The notes under the pieces are model-generated. The model was not told the origin of the DNA, did no database searches, and was given only the letters and a program-made list of their open reading frames with translations. The position numbers and the translations under genes are program-made. A stretch of DNA of 64,000 nucleotides from Deroplatys truncata (lineage: Eukaryota > Arthropoda > Insecta > Mantodea > Mantidae), in contig CM060990.1 in the NCBI GenBank assembly GCA_030765065.1, forward strand, positions 216,729,290-216,793,289, written 5' to 3'. Every line of letters begins with the position of its first letter. Position 1 is the stretch's first letter. Shown piece after piece: positions 9,746-20,234 of this stretch.

Positions 9746-11740
9746 AACCGCACCCGTGTGTCTGTCAACAGCACAACTCAAACGAAGATACCTATGAATA
9801 CCAAACTTGGTGTTTAAAGTTTATATCTTGCAAAGATGCACGACACGATTTCAAAAAAAAATCCCAACCCAAACTGCTCTTTACGACTTTTATAAATACC
9901 ATTGGCTTGAAATATGTTCATACGTGTTCAATTTTCTGGTAATAGCCTGTGAAATCCTTTTCATTCTGAATGAATTACGTATAATTGGTAAACCGTAATA
10001 GATAGACAAAACCTTATGATACAACAAATTTAGATCTCATTAAAACGCATAGCTTATGTAAAATGAAATCTTTTGGTGGCGTTAACTATTTGCAACATAT
10101 TTATTCTGCGCTGTAGTTTATAAGTTTCTCAAGTGCAAATCGCTATTCGAGTCTTAATTTTTTTTTCTTTTTTCCCGTGTTCATGCAACGAGAACGCAAT
10201 ATCAAAGTCGTCGCATGGCGACCGGGCTTGAAAACATTTGACTGTTGCGTTAGCTTATTGTCGTTCTTTAAGTTTAACGTCCCTAACTTGGTAGTCATAT
10301 CGGATGACGAATGAATGAAATGGGTGAAATGATGCAAATGAGCCCGGGTCCATAGAGCTTACAGTTATCCGACATTCGACTTCTCAAGATATGGGAAAAC
10401 TCCGAAAAAAGTTTATCCGGACAACTCACCCTAACCGAGATTAGAACTCGGGACCTCTTGAATGTGAGGCAAACACCCTACCCGCACACCGTAGAGGCAG
10501 TACGTTCTGTATTGTTTTTATACTCACATACAACGAAATGTGTCATGCAGGTTTATCTATAGTAACAAGATGGAGATAGAAGAAGAAACTTTTATAAGAT
10601 TAATGGGTAGAGAAAGTTATGTGAATCCAACATCAGGTTTTTAATTAAGCACAACTTTAAGAGCCGAATCTTTGCAGTACTGCTGTAGTTTAGGCACAAA
10701 AATGTGAAGTAACATCTTGTATTAACGTTTCCATTTTTCATAACACTTGTACGTGACTTTTAAGATCCGTAAAGCTCAGACCCTCCCTATCTGCCTGGGA
10801 CTTTGCAACGGGTAGTGTTTGAACATTCCGAAAGCAATTCATGTTTATGATGGCAGTAAATGACTCTCAACCAGGAATACAATACAACACCACATGTTAA
10901 AAGTGGATGGGGGAACATCTGCACCGCAGAAGGTACAACCTTTGCCTAACAAGAATATCCAGACCGACAATTCGCACTGCAAACAGTACTCAAGCAATTT
11001 GAATACAATTATTTACGTTTAATTCCAAGAAAAATTCCGCATTCTAGATGAAACAAAGTGAGTAGGGTTGAATAGCATATACCGCGATTTAAGAAATATA
11101 ATTGACGAATGCTTTGTGGTAAAGTGTTTCTTTCCCTCCCTGTCGGCCTGTGTTTTATTGCAGTAGCAAGAGCTATTCGGAAAGGCTTTTCCCCAGTTTT
11201 CGTTTATCCCGTAGAGACAATTTCCAAGAAAGTTTTAAGAAGAAAAATACCGGACTCATCTATTCCGTAATTATCTTTTCCATTCCTTCAATTATTAAGA
11301 ACAATCAGGCAGAAAGGAAGCTCAAGAATACTCCATAAAATTCTATATTTGTAAATTACACTAAAATAAAGTAAAAAAGGGGGGATTCGAGGAGGAAAGT
11401 GCAAGAAAGGATTAAACAATCCTTAGATAATTTATAGCTTTAAACGCTGACACAGTGAATTTACACTGTGTAGTTATGTTTAAGGATTAGAAAACAATAG
11501 GAACCTTCACAGTTAGACGAAGTCCTCTACTGGTTAAAAATCAATATTCTTACTCGACAAAAAATACTCATATCGTGGAAAATATAAGTGAATAGAAGCC
11601 TAATGTTACATGAATGCTAAATGGTATTCACGTTAAATTTCTTACGAAGAATATTTTTGACCACTATTAATTACAAATTTCATTACAATGAACTTGGTTA
11701 CATACACCATACGGAAAACTAAAAACGCCACATGTAGTAT
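9746..11740. other. Noncoding interval with one SINE and short repeat words
   Basis: Contains the SINE at 10,262-10,505 and a repeated word GGGTAGAGAAAG near 9597 and 10,605, also present in reverse complement near 21,165. A stretch near 9910-9970 (TTTTCTGGTAATAGCCTGTGA) resembles 20,690-20,735. No coding homology seen. Confidence 0.5.
10262..10505 (-). mobile_element. tRNA-derived SINE
   Basis: On the minus strand, CTCTACGGTGTGCGGGTAGG followed by GTGTTTGCCTCACATTC and GTCCCGAGTTCTAATCTCGG gives a tRNA-like left half with A- and B-box-like segments. The body continues with a segment around CGGAGTTTTCCCATATC and ends near 10,262. The B box departs from the GGTTCRANNCC consensus, so this is an old copy. 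I could not identify a clean target duplication. Confidence 0.6.
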
Positions 11741-12717
11741 TTGTGAATGTGTCTGTCTGTGTGTGAGTTGTAGTGCCTGAGTGTGTATGTATTAATATGA
11801 GTTGTAGTGCCTTAGTGTGTGAGAGTGTATTTTAATGATTTGTAATGCTTGAGTGTGTGTGTTTTAATGAATTGTAGTGCCTTAGTGTGTGAGTGTGTAT
11901 TTTAATGAGTTGTAGTACCTGAGTGTGTGTTATTGTGTTTTAATGAGTTGTAGTGCCTGAGTGTGTATGTGTTAATATGAGTTGTAGTGACTGAGTATGT
12001 GGGTGTGTATTTTAATGAGTTGTAGTGCCTGAGTGTGTGCATGTGTGTGTGTGTTTTAATGAGTTGTAGTGCCTTAATGTGTGAGTGTGTGTCTTTTAAT
12101 GAGTCTAGAGCCTGAGTGTGTGTATGTGTGTGTTTTAATGAGTTGTAGTGCCTGGGTGTGTGTGTGTGTGTTTTAATGAGTTGTAGTGCCTGAGTGCGTG
12201 TGTGTTTTAATGTGTTGTAGTGCCTGAGTGTGTGTGTGTTTTAATGAGAGGTAGTGCCTGAGTGTGTGTATGTGTTTTAATAAGAGGTAGTGCCTGAGTG
12301 TGTGTGTGTTTTAATGAGTTGTAGTACCCGAGTGTGTAATATATGTGTGTGTGTTTTAAACATTTGTAGTGCCTGAGTGTGTGTGTGTTTTTATGAGTTG
12401 TAGTGCCTGAGTCTGTGTATGTGTGTGTTTTAAGGAGTTGTAGTGCCCTGAGTGTGTGTGTTTTAAGGAGTTGTAGTGCCCTGAATGTGTGCGTTTTAAT
12501 GAGTTGTAGTGCCTGAGTGTGTGTGTTTTAATGAGTTGTGGTGCCTGAGAGAGAGTGTGTATGTGTGTGTGTGTGTGTGTGTATTTTAATGAGTTGTAGT
12601 GCCTGAGTGTGTGTTTGTTTTAATGAGCTGTGGAGCATGAGTGTGTGATTTTGTGTGTACGTGAGCTTTGGAGTGTGAGTGCGTTTGTGCTAGTGAGTTG
12701 TGTTTGATCGCGAGTTT
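11741..12717 (+). repeat. GT-rich minisatellite, left part
   Basis: About two dozen tandem units of roughly 30-45 bases built as TTTTAATGAGTTGTAGTGCC followed by TGAGTGTG and a variable (TG)n run. Toward 12,640-12,717 the unit changes to a form with GAGCTTTGGAGTGTGAGTG, which is the unit seen again at 20,235-20,668. The array is therefore one locus cut in two by the LINE at 12,726-20,226. Confidence 0.93.
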
Positions 12718-12989
12718 TTGAACTGAATTGGGATATTAAGGGTGCAAAAACGGAAAGGCCATTAGCGCCCGTCACAGATAAAAAAAACAGGTAAGTTAGC
12801 AGTTAAAAACCAGACAAATAAAAAGGCCTAAAATAAAGGACTGAAGGTTAGAAAATGTCAGCTTAAAACTCGACTAGAAATAAAAGAAGCAATGTCATAG
12901 ACTGTAGAACGCGAAGCTAAAAAACAAGGTAGCTAAAATAATGGGTCTACAACACACTAAAAGCAAGAAAATCAACTCAAGGACAGTTC

Positions 12990-13187
12990 TTATAAACGGC
13001 TGCGTCGAATGAAAGTTAAAACACGTTCCACAGCCAACATGTCATCCGCCAGAATGGCGGACAATGCCGCGTGCATCCGTAGAGTGGTACGAAGAGCGGC
13101 GAAACATTGACACTGCTCTAAAACATGCCGCACCGTCAACGGCACACCGCAACGATTACAAACGGGAGCAGGTTCTCGGCGCAACAA
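12990..13187 (-). pseudogene. I-like LINE ORF2 C-terminal CCHC segment
   Basis: The minus-strand frame begins LLRREPAPVCNRCGVPLTV as the track of ORF2 after RNase H, then RHVLEQCQCFAALR. The spacing Cys-x2-Cys-x7-His-x4-Cys is the zinc-knuckle-like motif found after the RNase H domain in I-clade LINEs. The frame ends at 12,990 with RRSRL and is followed by the element's short 3' UTR. Confidence 0.8.
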
Positions 13188-13284
13188 GTGACAGTGGCTA
13201 AAATGACGGTGCCCGATGCGAAGTCTACATAAAATTACTTCCTCCCAATGGGAGGAACGGGAAGAAGTAGCCCACGTAGAGGCT

Positions 13285-13446
13285 TTATCTCCCGCAATTT
13301 GTTACCTTGGACAGAGGGCCAGGCACCAAAACAACGGGAGAAATAGACTTCTTTAAGTAATGACTAAAATCATCCGCAGGAACACAGGGGCTAAAATAAG
13401 ATTGGAATAAAATAGCACTCTTGGCAGCGGCATGCGCACCTTCATT
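13285..13446 (-). pseudogene. I-like LINE RNase H, distal part after the Tc1 insertion
   Basis: The minus strand encodes NEGAHAAAKSAILFQ at 13,446 and onward, which is the usual C-terminal end of LINE RNase H domains (…GNExADxxAK…). It rejoins the RNase H part ending GHVG near 14,994 once the nested Tc1 and SINE are removed; the short stretch at 14,671-14,692 supplies the missing residues. Upstream residues of the open frame here are Tc1 end sequence, not LINE. Confidence 0.75.
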
Positions 13447-14670
13447 GGACACCTGGCTGAAAATGACGTACAAGTTCGTGGCGCCCTCCATCGGTAATGC
13501 TGGAAGTCAATATGGTGTTGGCCCAACCTTAGCCTTGATGACAGCGTTCACTCTCGCAGGCATACTTCAATCAGGTGCTGGAAGGTTTCTTGGGGAATGG
13601 CAGCCCATTCTTCACGGAGTGCGGAACTGAGGAGAGGTATCAATGTAGGTCGGTGAGGCCTGGCACGAAGTCGGCGTTCCAAAACATCCCAAAGGTGTTC
13701 TATAGGATTTAAGTCAGGACTCTGTGCAGGCCAGTCCATTACAGGGATGTTATTGTCGTGTACCACTCCGCAACAGCCCGTGCAGTATGAACAGGTGTTC
13801 GATCGTGTTGAAGGATGCAATTGCCATCCCAGAATTGCTCTTCAACAGTGAGAAGCAAGAAGGTGCTTAAAATATCAATGTAGGTCTGCACTGTGATCGT
13901 GCCACGCAAAACAACAAGGGGTGCAAACCCCTCCAGGAAAAACACGACCACACCATAACACTACCACCTCCGATTTTCACTGTTGGCACTACACACGCTG
14001 GCAGATGACGTTCACCGGGCATTCGCTATACCCACACCCTGCCATCGGATCGCCACATTGTGTACCGTGATTCATCACTCCACACAACGTTTTGCCACTG
14101 TTCAATCGTGTAATTTTGACGCTCCTTACACCAAGCGAGGCGTCGTTTGGAATTTTCCTGCGTGATGTGTGGCTTATGAGCAGCCGTTCGACCATGGAAT
14201 CCAAGGTTTCTCACCTCACGCCTAACTATCATAGTACTTGGAATGGATCCTGATGCAGTTTGGAATTTCTGTGTGATCGTCTGGATAGATGTCTGCCTAT
14301 TACTCTTTACGACCATCTTCAAATGTCGACGGTCTCTGTCAGTCAACAGACGAGGTCAGCCTGTACGCTTTTGTGCTGTACATGTCCCTTCACCTTTCTA
14401 CTTCACTATCACATCAGAAACAGTGGACCTAGGTATGTTTAGGAGTGTGGAAATCTTGCGTACAGACTTCTGACACAAGTGACATCCAATCACCTGACCA
14501 CGTTCGAAGTCCGTGAGTTCCACGGAGCGTCCCATTCTGCTGTTTCACGATGTCTAATGACTACTGAGGTCGCGGATAATGAGTACCAGGCAATAGGTGG
14601 CAGCATAATGCACCTAAGATGAAAAACGTATGTTTGTGGGGTGTCCGGATACCTTTGATTACATAGTGTA
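13447..14670 (-). mobile_element. Tc1-like DD34E transposon nested in the LINE
   Basis: The right end reads, on the minus strand, TACACTATGTAATCAAAGG then TATCCGGACACCC, a Tc1-type terminal inverted repeat. The left end retains only GGACACC of the matching repeat (13,447-13,453), so about 20 terminal bases are lost there. CCTTCATT at 13,439-13,446 and CCTTCACT at 14,671-14,678 flank it as a near-direct repeat rather than the usual TA duplication. Length is 1.22 kb, a little short for the family because of the missing end. It interrupts the RNase H domain of the LINE, so it is younger than the LINE. Confidence 0.85.
13548..14535 (-). pseudogene. Tc1-like transposase (DD34E), frameshifted
   Basis: Cut-and-paste transposase of the IS630-Tc1-mariner group. 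The start at 14,535 reads MGRSVELTDFERGQVIG (helix-turn-helix region), followed by RRLAWCKERQNYTIEQW and VVWSDESRYT with the first catalytic Asp, CILQHDRTPVHTARAV with the second, and MDWPAQSPDLNPIEHLWDVL with the catalytic Glu. All catalytic residues are therefore visible, but several stops and frame changes (near 14,400, 14,025, 13,950 and 13,740) separate them. About 330 codons in total, normal for the family. Confidence 0.88.
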
Positions 14671-14692
14671 CCTTCACTATCGCGTGTGCCGA

Positions 14693-14993
14693 AATTAAAT
14701 TAAAGTGAGTTTTATTTATGGACGCTCTTTAACTACTATGGTCCTAGCGTCCCATTCTATATTGGACATGAAAGACAGGAAATTTTGCTCAGAGGCCTCT
14801 TTATCAGGCTTGAGGTTCTTTTACGAGTCGTAAATCTACGACACGGGACCACAGGCCTTACTTCCCTTCCGAAGGAAGCCATGGTAAGAATTTTTACGCC
14901 CGAAATAATTCATCGCTCTCCGCCATGTTTGAACCCGCAACCTCGGGAACTAGAGGCTAGCACGGTACCACTAGTCCACGTAGGACGACAGAG
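14693..14993 (-). mobile_element. tRNA-derived SINE family C, copy 1
   Basis: Minus-strand SINE with tRNA-like head GTCGTCCTACGTGGAC then TAGTGGTACCG and B box GGTTCAAAC, a body including CGTAGATTTACGACTCG and CCTGATAAAGAGGCC, and a 3' end CCATAAATAAAAC followed by an A-rich tail. TGTGCCGA (14,685-14,692) and TATGCCGA (14,994-15,001) flank it as the target duplication (7 of 8). It lies in the RNase H coding part of the LINE. The same family is present at 45,705 and 57,981. Confidence 0.88.
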
Positions 14994-15404
14994 TATGCCG
15001 ACGTGACCAGGAACCCAGACAAACGATAGGCTGACCCCATCAGTGGTAAGCTGGTGGGAACAATCCTGGAGACGCTGCATGATAGGATTACAAACGTACA
15101 GCGCACGAAGGCTAGAAAGAACGCTTAGAGGGTCCGTGTATAAAACACAATTCTGCAGACCACGCTGACGGATAAAGGACAGAGCTTGTTCCAGAGCAAT
15201 AAGTTCAGGAGTAAAAACCGAGCACTGATCAGAGAGACGAAAGATAAAACGTTCTACACCAAATAAAAAGGCACATCCAACTCCATGATCATCCTTTGAG
15301 CCGTCAGTAGAAAGAAAGCAATGGCTGCCAAAGTGCGACTGAACTTCGGCAAAAGCTGAACGGATGACCGGATCGGGGGTCGTGGAATTTGGCATGGACG
15401 TCAA
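14994..15404 (-). pseudogene. I-like LINE RNase H domain, proximal part
   Basis: The minus-strand frame carries the RNase H1 motif series: FLSTDGSKDDHGVGCAF (first catalytic Asp), FTPELIALEQAL (Glu), VLYTDPLSVLSSL (second Asp) and FVWVPGHVG (His region). RNase H removes the RNA strand during reverse transcription. After GHVG the domain is interrupted by the SINE and Tc1 insertions and resumes at 13,446. RNase H in ORF2 is diagnostic of the I superfamily among arthropod LINEs with gag-like ORF1. Confidence 0.88.
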
Positions 15405-15418
15405 ATCAAGGTGGCAAG

Positions 15419-15691
15419 TTATTTAGGAATGCAGCCAAGGAGGGAAGTGTGTGTGAACCCTGTGTTGAGGCACACGGATAACCAGCAAGCATAGCTGCAG
15501 AGACGAACGTCACAACGATAAGAGAGCGGAGGTTCTGCAGCTTCTGCACAAAGACTCAAAACAAGACTGGTACGAAAACCACCAGTTGATAGCCGGAGGT
15601 CCTGGTGGTGAACTGCGTTCAAGCGACTCAGGATGGAAGGTCGCGCAGCGGAATACACAATACACCCATAGTCAAGCTTTGATCGAACCAA
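15419..15691 (-). pseudogene. I-like LINE ORF2, region between RT and RNase H
   Basis: The frame reads RSKLDYGCIVYSAARPSIL and LNAVHHQDLRLSTGGFR, the conserved connection region after the RT thumb in I/Jockey/R1-type LINEs (LDYG...Y.SA......L..V....LR...G.FRTS). It ends at 15,419 by a stop just before the RNase H frame, so a frameshift lies between 15,404 and 15,419. Confidence 0.8.
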
Positions 15692-15829
15692 TCATCGATA
15701 AAGTCGCAAAAGTAGCCAGCGATCTGCACTCCAGGATGACACTTAAAACATGTAAAATAGAAAGAGAACGTTCACATCTTGCTTTCAAATAGGTGATATG
15801 CGACGACCAACACAACTACCTATCAAAGA

Positions 15830-16918
15830 TTAATCCGAGGAATTTCGTTTCATCCGAAAAGGGGAGGAGTGCGCATCGAGTCGGAGACAAGGTGGAGGGA
15901 ACGCTTTTCTACGCCAGAAATTAACGCAGACTGTCTTCTCGGCAGAAAATTGGAACCCGTTGTCAATGCTCCAGGAGTGAAGGCAGTTAAGACACTGCTG
16001 TATTTGGCGTTCCAAAATACAGGTGCGACGAGAAGTTGCGAATACGGTGAACTCGTCAACAAAAAGCAACGAGGAAATTCCGGGTGGAACATAGGCAGCA
16101 GTAGGGTTAATCGCAATAGGAAACAGTGTGACGCTGAGTACCGAGCCTTGAGGTATTCCGTTCTCTTGAATAAAAGTGGAAGATAAAACCAATCCTACAC
16201 GCACACCAAATACACGGTCCTTCATAAACTCATGAATGAAGACAGGGAGACGGCCATGGAAACTCCACTGATAGAGTGTGCGTAAAATGCCGCCCCTCCA
16301 ATAAGTGTAAAGCTTTCTCCAGGTCAAAAAACACAGCCACTGTTTGACACTTTCTCAGGAATCAGTTCATAATATGCGTCGACAGAGATACCAGATGGTC
16401 GACGGAAGAGCGATGGCGACGAAACTCCCACTGAGCTTTCGCCAAGGTTCTGAGACTCAAGCCACCATGTCAACCGCCCGTTGATCATGCGCTCCATCAC
16501 CTTGCAAATGCAACTGGTGAGGGAGATAAGGCGGTAGCTGGAAGGTAGTTGGCAATCCTTCCCAGGCTTAAGTATAGGAACGATGGTGGCTTCCGCCAAA
16601 CTGAAGGCAAAACGCCGTCTTGCCAAATAAGGTTATAGAGCTGTAAGACAAAGAGTTTGCTGTCGGCTGAAACGTTCTATAACATCAAGACATGAATGCT
16701 GTCCGGCCCAGGAGCGGAGTGCCTAGAGAAATGGAGGGCATGCTACAGCTACCTCATTGAGAAAAGGTCATTATAACACTCCTTATTAGGAGACCGAAAA
16801 CTATAGGTCACGGAATCCAGCCGGCTTTGAGAGTGCAAAAGCCGGCGGAATAATGGTCAGAACAGGAAACCACCTCAAAGGCAGCACCCAGAGTGTTAGC
16901 AATGGCAGGCGGATCCAC
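15830..16918 (-). pseudogene. I-like LINE reverse transcriptase, active site altered
   Basis: RT motifs are spread over two frames. 16,626-16,324 reads ATIVPILKPGKD, YRLISLTSCICKVMERM (fingers). 16,327-15,830 reads YQWSFHGRLPVFIHEF, NGIPQGSVLSVTLFPIAIN and LLFVDEFTVFA. The last is the position of the catalytic (Y/F)xDD box, here FVDE, so the second catalytic Asp is replaced by Glu in this reading. GFQFSAEKTVCVNF follows as the next RT motif. With the frame changes this copy could not make an active enzyme. Confidence 0.85.
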
Positions 16919-17245
16919 TATGGTGGCTTTGAAAACCTGAAGGCCATATACAGTACAATGCAAAACTTTACCGGAGAAGAGACGAAGTTTATCCTAAACA
17001 GCAGAGGAAGGCATGGAAGGATTAAAAGACTCGACAAAACGAGTCCAGGAGGCCTTCTTGCTATCCTGAATAATGCGACGAGCCCTGGCGCGCGATTGTT
17101 TAAAAGATACCAAATTATCAAGTGTAGGGTGTTACTGAAACACCCTGAGCGCAGCTCTGCGGGCACGAATAGCGTTCCGACGGTCCTCGGTTCACCACGG
17201 AACAGGAATACGCCGAGGGTGGAAGGACCAACGGGGAATTGTGCG

Positions 17246-18051
17246 TTAGGCGGCAGATAGGATCGTAGACGTAAGGTGCTGCACCACTTGGTTAACGTCA
17301 GTGAAGGGCTGGTCCTCAAAACACACGAGGCTGGAATACAGTCTCCAGTCGGCTTTATGGAATTGCCAGGTAGGTGCTCTGGAATGCTGGACGTAGTGAG
17401 ACAGAAGAGACACGATGCAGGGATAATGATCGCTGGAGTAGGTGTCAGCGACGACGTTCCACTGCAGACGACAAGCAAGCTGGATTGAGCAAACGGCAAG
17501 GTCCAAGTGAGAGAATGTACCAGAAGAATCAGAAAGAAAAGTAGGCTCACTTTATTGAGGGGAGATGTTGAACTGAGCAAAAATGTCGGAAAGAAGCGTT
17601 CCCCTTTCACAAGCCCTAGGCGAACCCAAAGGGGGTGATGGGCATTAAAATCTCCCAACAGAAGAAATGGTGTTGGGAGAGCGGACAGCAGATCTCGAAT
17701 GTCCGCGTTAGCGAGGAGAGACGATGGAGGTGAATAGACGGAGCAAATAGAAAAGAAAAAGCCGTATAATTGAACCCTAACGGCAACAGCCTGCAAGTCG
17801 GACGTAAGTGTGAGAGTCTGAAAATGTACGTCGCGACGCACTAATAGTATGACACCTCTATGAGCAGGAGTACCCTCATCCGGTGCAAGATTGTAGCGAA
17901 CCGGAGTATGCTCTCGGAAATCAGAAGGATCGTGAGGGGGAAGCTTGGTCTCCTGTAAACACACGACCATAGGTGAATGGGAACGCAATAAAAGTTGCAG
18001 TTCCGACATATGTGATCGTACACCGCGTAAATTCCAGTTCAGGATAGCCAT
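17246..18051 (-). pseudogene. I-like LINE AP-type endonuclease domain
   Basis: ORF2 starts at 18,051 with MAILNWNLRGVRSHMSEL, then VVCLQETKLPP, AVRVQLYGFFFSICSVYSPP and FLLLGDFNAHHPLW: the N-terminal Asn, the catalytic QET Glu, the Y(S/R)PP strand and the GDFN Asp-Asn of AP endonuclease-type LINE nucleases. Beyond about 17,600 the frame shifts; DLAVCSIQLA and SDHYPCIVSL (the SDH histidine) are in the frame ending at 17,246. Only one or two frameshifts break it. The domain length is normal (about 230 residues). Confidence 0.88.
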
Positions 18052-18071
18052 GAATAAAAGCGATAAACTGT

Positions 18072-19344
18072 CTACTTAGAAGGGCGGCTCAAAATAACCT
18101 TCTGCTTAACCTTAGGGCTCGAGCTTTTGGTATGGAGTTGTTCAGACTCCATAGGCTCCTCGAAAGGAGGGCCCACGCGCTCAGTGCCAGAAACCGATTC
18201 CAGCGCCGAGAATCGGTTCTGGGTGGCAATGGGTGAAGGGTGCCGCTGAGCGCGGCTTGTCCCAGGAGCATCCTGGGACTGCGACCTCCGAGGAGGAAAA
18301 GGTGAACTTTTCTTACCGCGCGCACACGGAGGGTCTTTAAGAAAATCTTCCTTACGAAGTTTCTGCTTGGATTTCTTCTCAGTGCCTTGTGACTTCAGTA
18401 CCTTAGGACCAGCTTTAGATGGTTTGATAGCTGTGCCAGAGATGGACGGCCGGATGGTAGTTTCGGTAAAGGCAGTCATGGTCCAGGTCTGAGTTTCGGC
18501 ATCCTTCCGGGATGCTGGCGAGGCAACAGAGCTGAATGTACCCTATCGCAGGAGCGCAGATTGGCGCGTATGGTAATGCCTCCGGGCTTCAGAGAAGGAT
18601 AATTTTTCGTTTGACCGGATCTCCTGGACCGCGTTCTCGTCCAAGTACCGCGGACAGTCGGCAAATGACGCAGAATGAGACCCTTTGCAATTAACGCAGA
18701 CGGGGGCTGATGAACAGGTACCATCGTGTGAGGGCTGATTACAAGAGACACAGATGGAAACGGCACTCTTACAAGAGACTTGTGTATGCCCAAAACGTTG
18801 GCATTTAAAACGAGGTCTAGGAATATAGGGCCTCACTACAATGCGTTCGTAGTCTGCTGAAAGACTCGTGGCAGATCGACGCCATCGAAAGTTATAAACA
18901 GGGTACGAGTGGATACCAATACTCCGTCGCGTTTAGCATGCACTCGATAAACTGCTGTCACCTTTTGATCAGAAAGATAGGCGGCCAGTTCATCGTCCGA
19001 CATACCATCGAGCCTATGGGTGGTAACGACGCCTCGACTGGAATTCAAGGTGCGGTGCTTCTCAACACGGATGGGATAACCGTGGAGAAGCGTGGCGCGC
19101 AACAAGGTCTTACTTTGTTAATCGGACTTACTCTGAACCAACAATGAACCGAGGGGAAGTCGAAGTATAGAACCGGACCACTAATAGAGTCAATGCCCTT
19201 CTGTATTACAAAAGGGTTCACCTTCTCAAACGTTTGTCCTTCCTCTGTTCGCGTAATGACTAAGTAACAACCAGATGACGGTGGTGCTATTTCTGTTAAC
19301 AAAACTTTTCGGCGTGTTATTAATAATGGAAAAAGAGGCTGCAT
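18072..19344 (-). pseudogene. I-like LINE ORF1 (gag-like, three CCHC zinc knuckles)
   Basis: The ORF1 product packages element RNA. It starts at 19,344 (MQPLFPLLITRRKVLLTE), with TRTEEGQTFEKVNPFVI, then after a frameshift near 19,090 HRTLNSSRGVVTTHRLDGM and SDDELAAYLSDQ, and in a third frame from 18,836 VRPYIPRPRFKCQRFGH (first position read as M by the start codon). Zinc knuckles are CQRFGHTQVSC, CVSCNQPSHDGTC and CVNCKGSHSASFADC, followed by NEKLSFSEARR. The C-terminal part at 18,479-18,072 is Ser/Pro/Lys-rich. This arrangement is typical of I-clade ORF1. Two frameshifts make it a pseudogene. Confidence 0.85.
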
Positions 19345-20226
19345 AGCGAAAGAAATCCTCCATCATTGCAACCGTCTCCGATCTCGGGTTCTGTCTTCCC
19401 GGGCGTTACCCCGGCTTGGGTGAGTGGCCTATCCATACCGGTCTCACCCCGGAGTCACACCTCCCAGAACATAGAGGGACCCAATGGTTGGGGAGTCAGC
19501 AGCTCATGGAATGGCCCCCCGCGGGACTGCAGTTGAACAGCGGATACGAACACAAACCCTACATGACGACCCCGGGTGTCGGGGGTGATGCCATTACCCA
19601 CTCACCCAGCTGCGCTACCAGTGCGCGGGTATCCGTCAGGCTGTGTCCACGGAGGATTACAAGAAATGAAATTGGAAAATAAACCAAAAGTGTGCGGGCG
19701 TTTCGCACGCAAGGTAGGCCGGCGAGGAAGGAAAAGAGATATGTGATTGGTCGTGGTGCGAAATGTTTGTAAATAGACTAGAGAAAAAATTAAGGATGGA
19801 GCGGGGGGTATGGAACGAAATGAAAAGAACGCACGAGAGCGCAGCTTGTGTCCCCCGGTCAAGAGGACGAACCCACCTCGACCGGACGAGGGTGGAGGGA
19901 TGATGATTGCGATGAGTGGCTCGGGACCCCGGGTGCGCCAAACCCGTACTCACATAAAGTGAGCCCCTGGGGGGGGGTTGGAAGCTGCGTTGAAACCGTG
20001 GGACAGCAACCACGGAAATAGAAAGGATCCATATTGGTGAGACAGGTGTTAATAAAACTATAGAGTCTGAACCCAATATAAGAAATAATTGTAGAAAAGG
20101 AAGAATAAAATAAATGAAGATAACGAGGCTAGTCCAGATGAGGGTGAGGAGATGATAATGGTGAGGACTGGCTCGGGCACTCTGGGTACGTCAAAGTCAT
20201 ACTCACATATCCCCTGGGGGAGGGGG
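19345..20226 (-). promoter_or_regulatory. I-like LINE 5' UTR with two related ~250-bp segments
   Basis: Noncoding leader upstream of ORF1. Two segments about 250 bp apart share sequence (19,883-19,990 and 20,134-20,230: GATGAGGGTG, TGGCTCGGG, ACTCACATA, CCCCTGGGGG), which resembles the repeated promoter monomers seen in some LINE 5' UTRs. The outer segment ends at the insertion boundary. Promoter function is inferred. Confidence 0.55.
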
Positions 20227-20234
20227 TTGAACTG

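Larger units (their letters stand above)
12726..20226 (-). mobile_element. Full-length I-like non-LTR retrotransposon inserted in a minisatellite
   Basis: Minus-strand LINE with 5' UTR, ORF1 (gag-like, zinc knuckles), ORF2 with endonuclease, RT and RNase H, and a C-terminal CCHC motif, an architecture of the I superfamily. It lies between two parts of one minisatellite and is flanked by the direct repeat TTGAACTG (12,718-12,725 and 20,227-20,234), the expected target duplication. Its 3' end (minus strand near 12,770) reads GGGCGCTAATGGCC then TTTTTGCACCC. The span is 7.5 kb, of which about 1.5 kb is a SINE and a Tc1 element inserted later, leaving about 6 kb. Every coding part is frameshifted and the RT active site is altered, so it is dead. 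Confidence 0.88.

Noticed and set aside
11741..12717. CRISPR-like regular repeats
   Set aside because: There are no unique spacers; the units are contiguous GT-rich minisatellite repeats in a eukaryotic context.
16853..17260. 135-codon plus-strand frame
   Set aside because: It is the antisense shadow of the LINE endonuclease/RT linker region.
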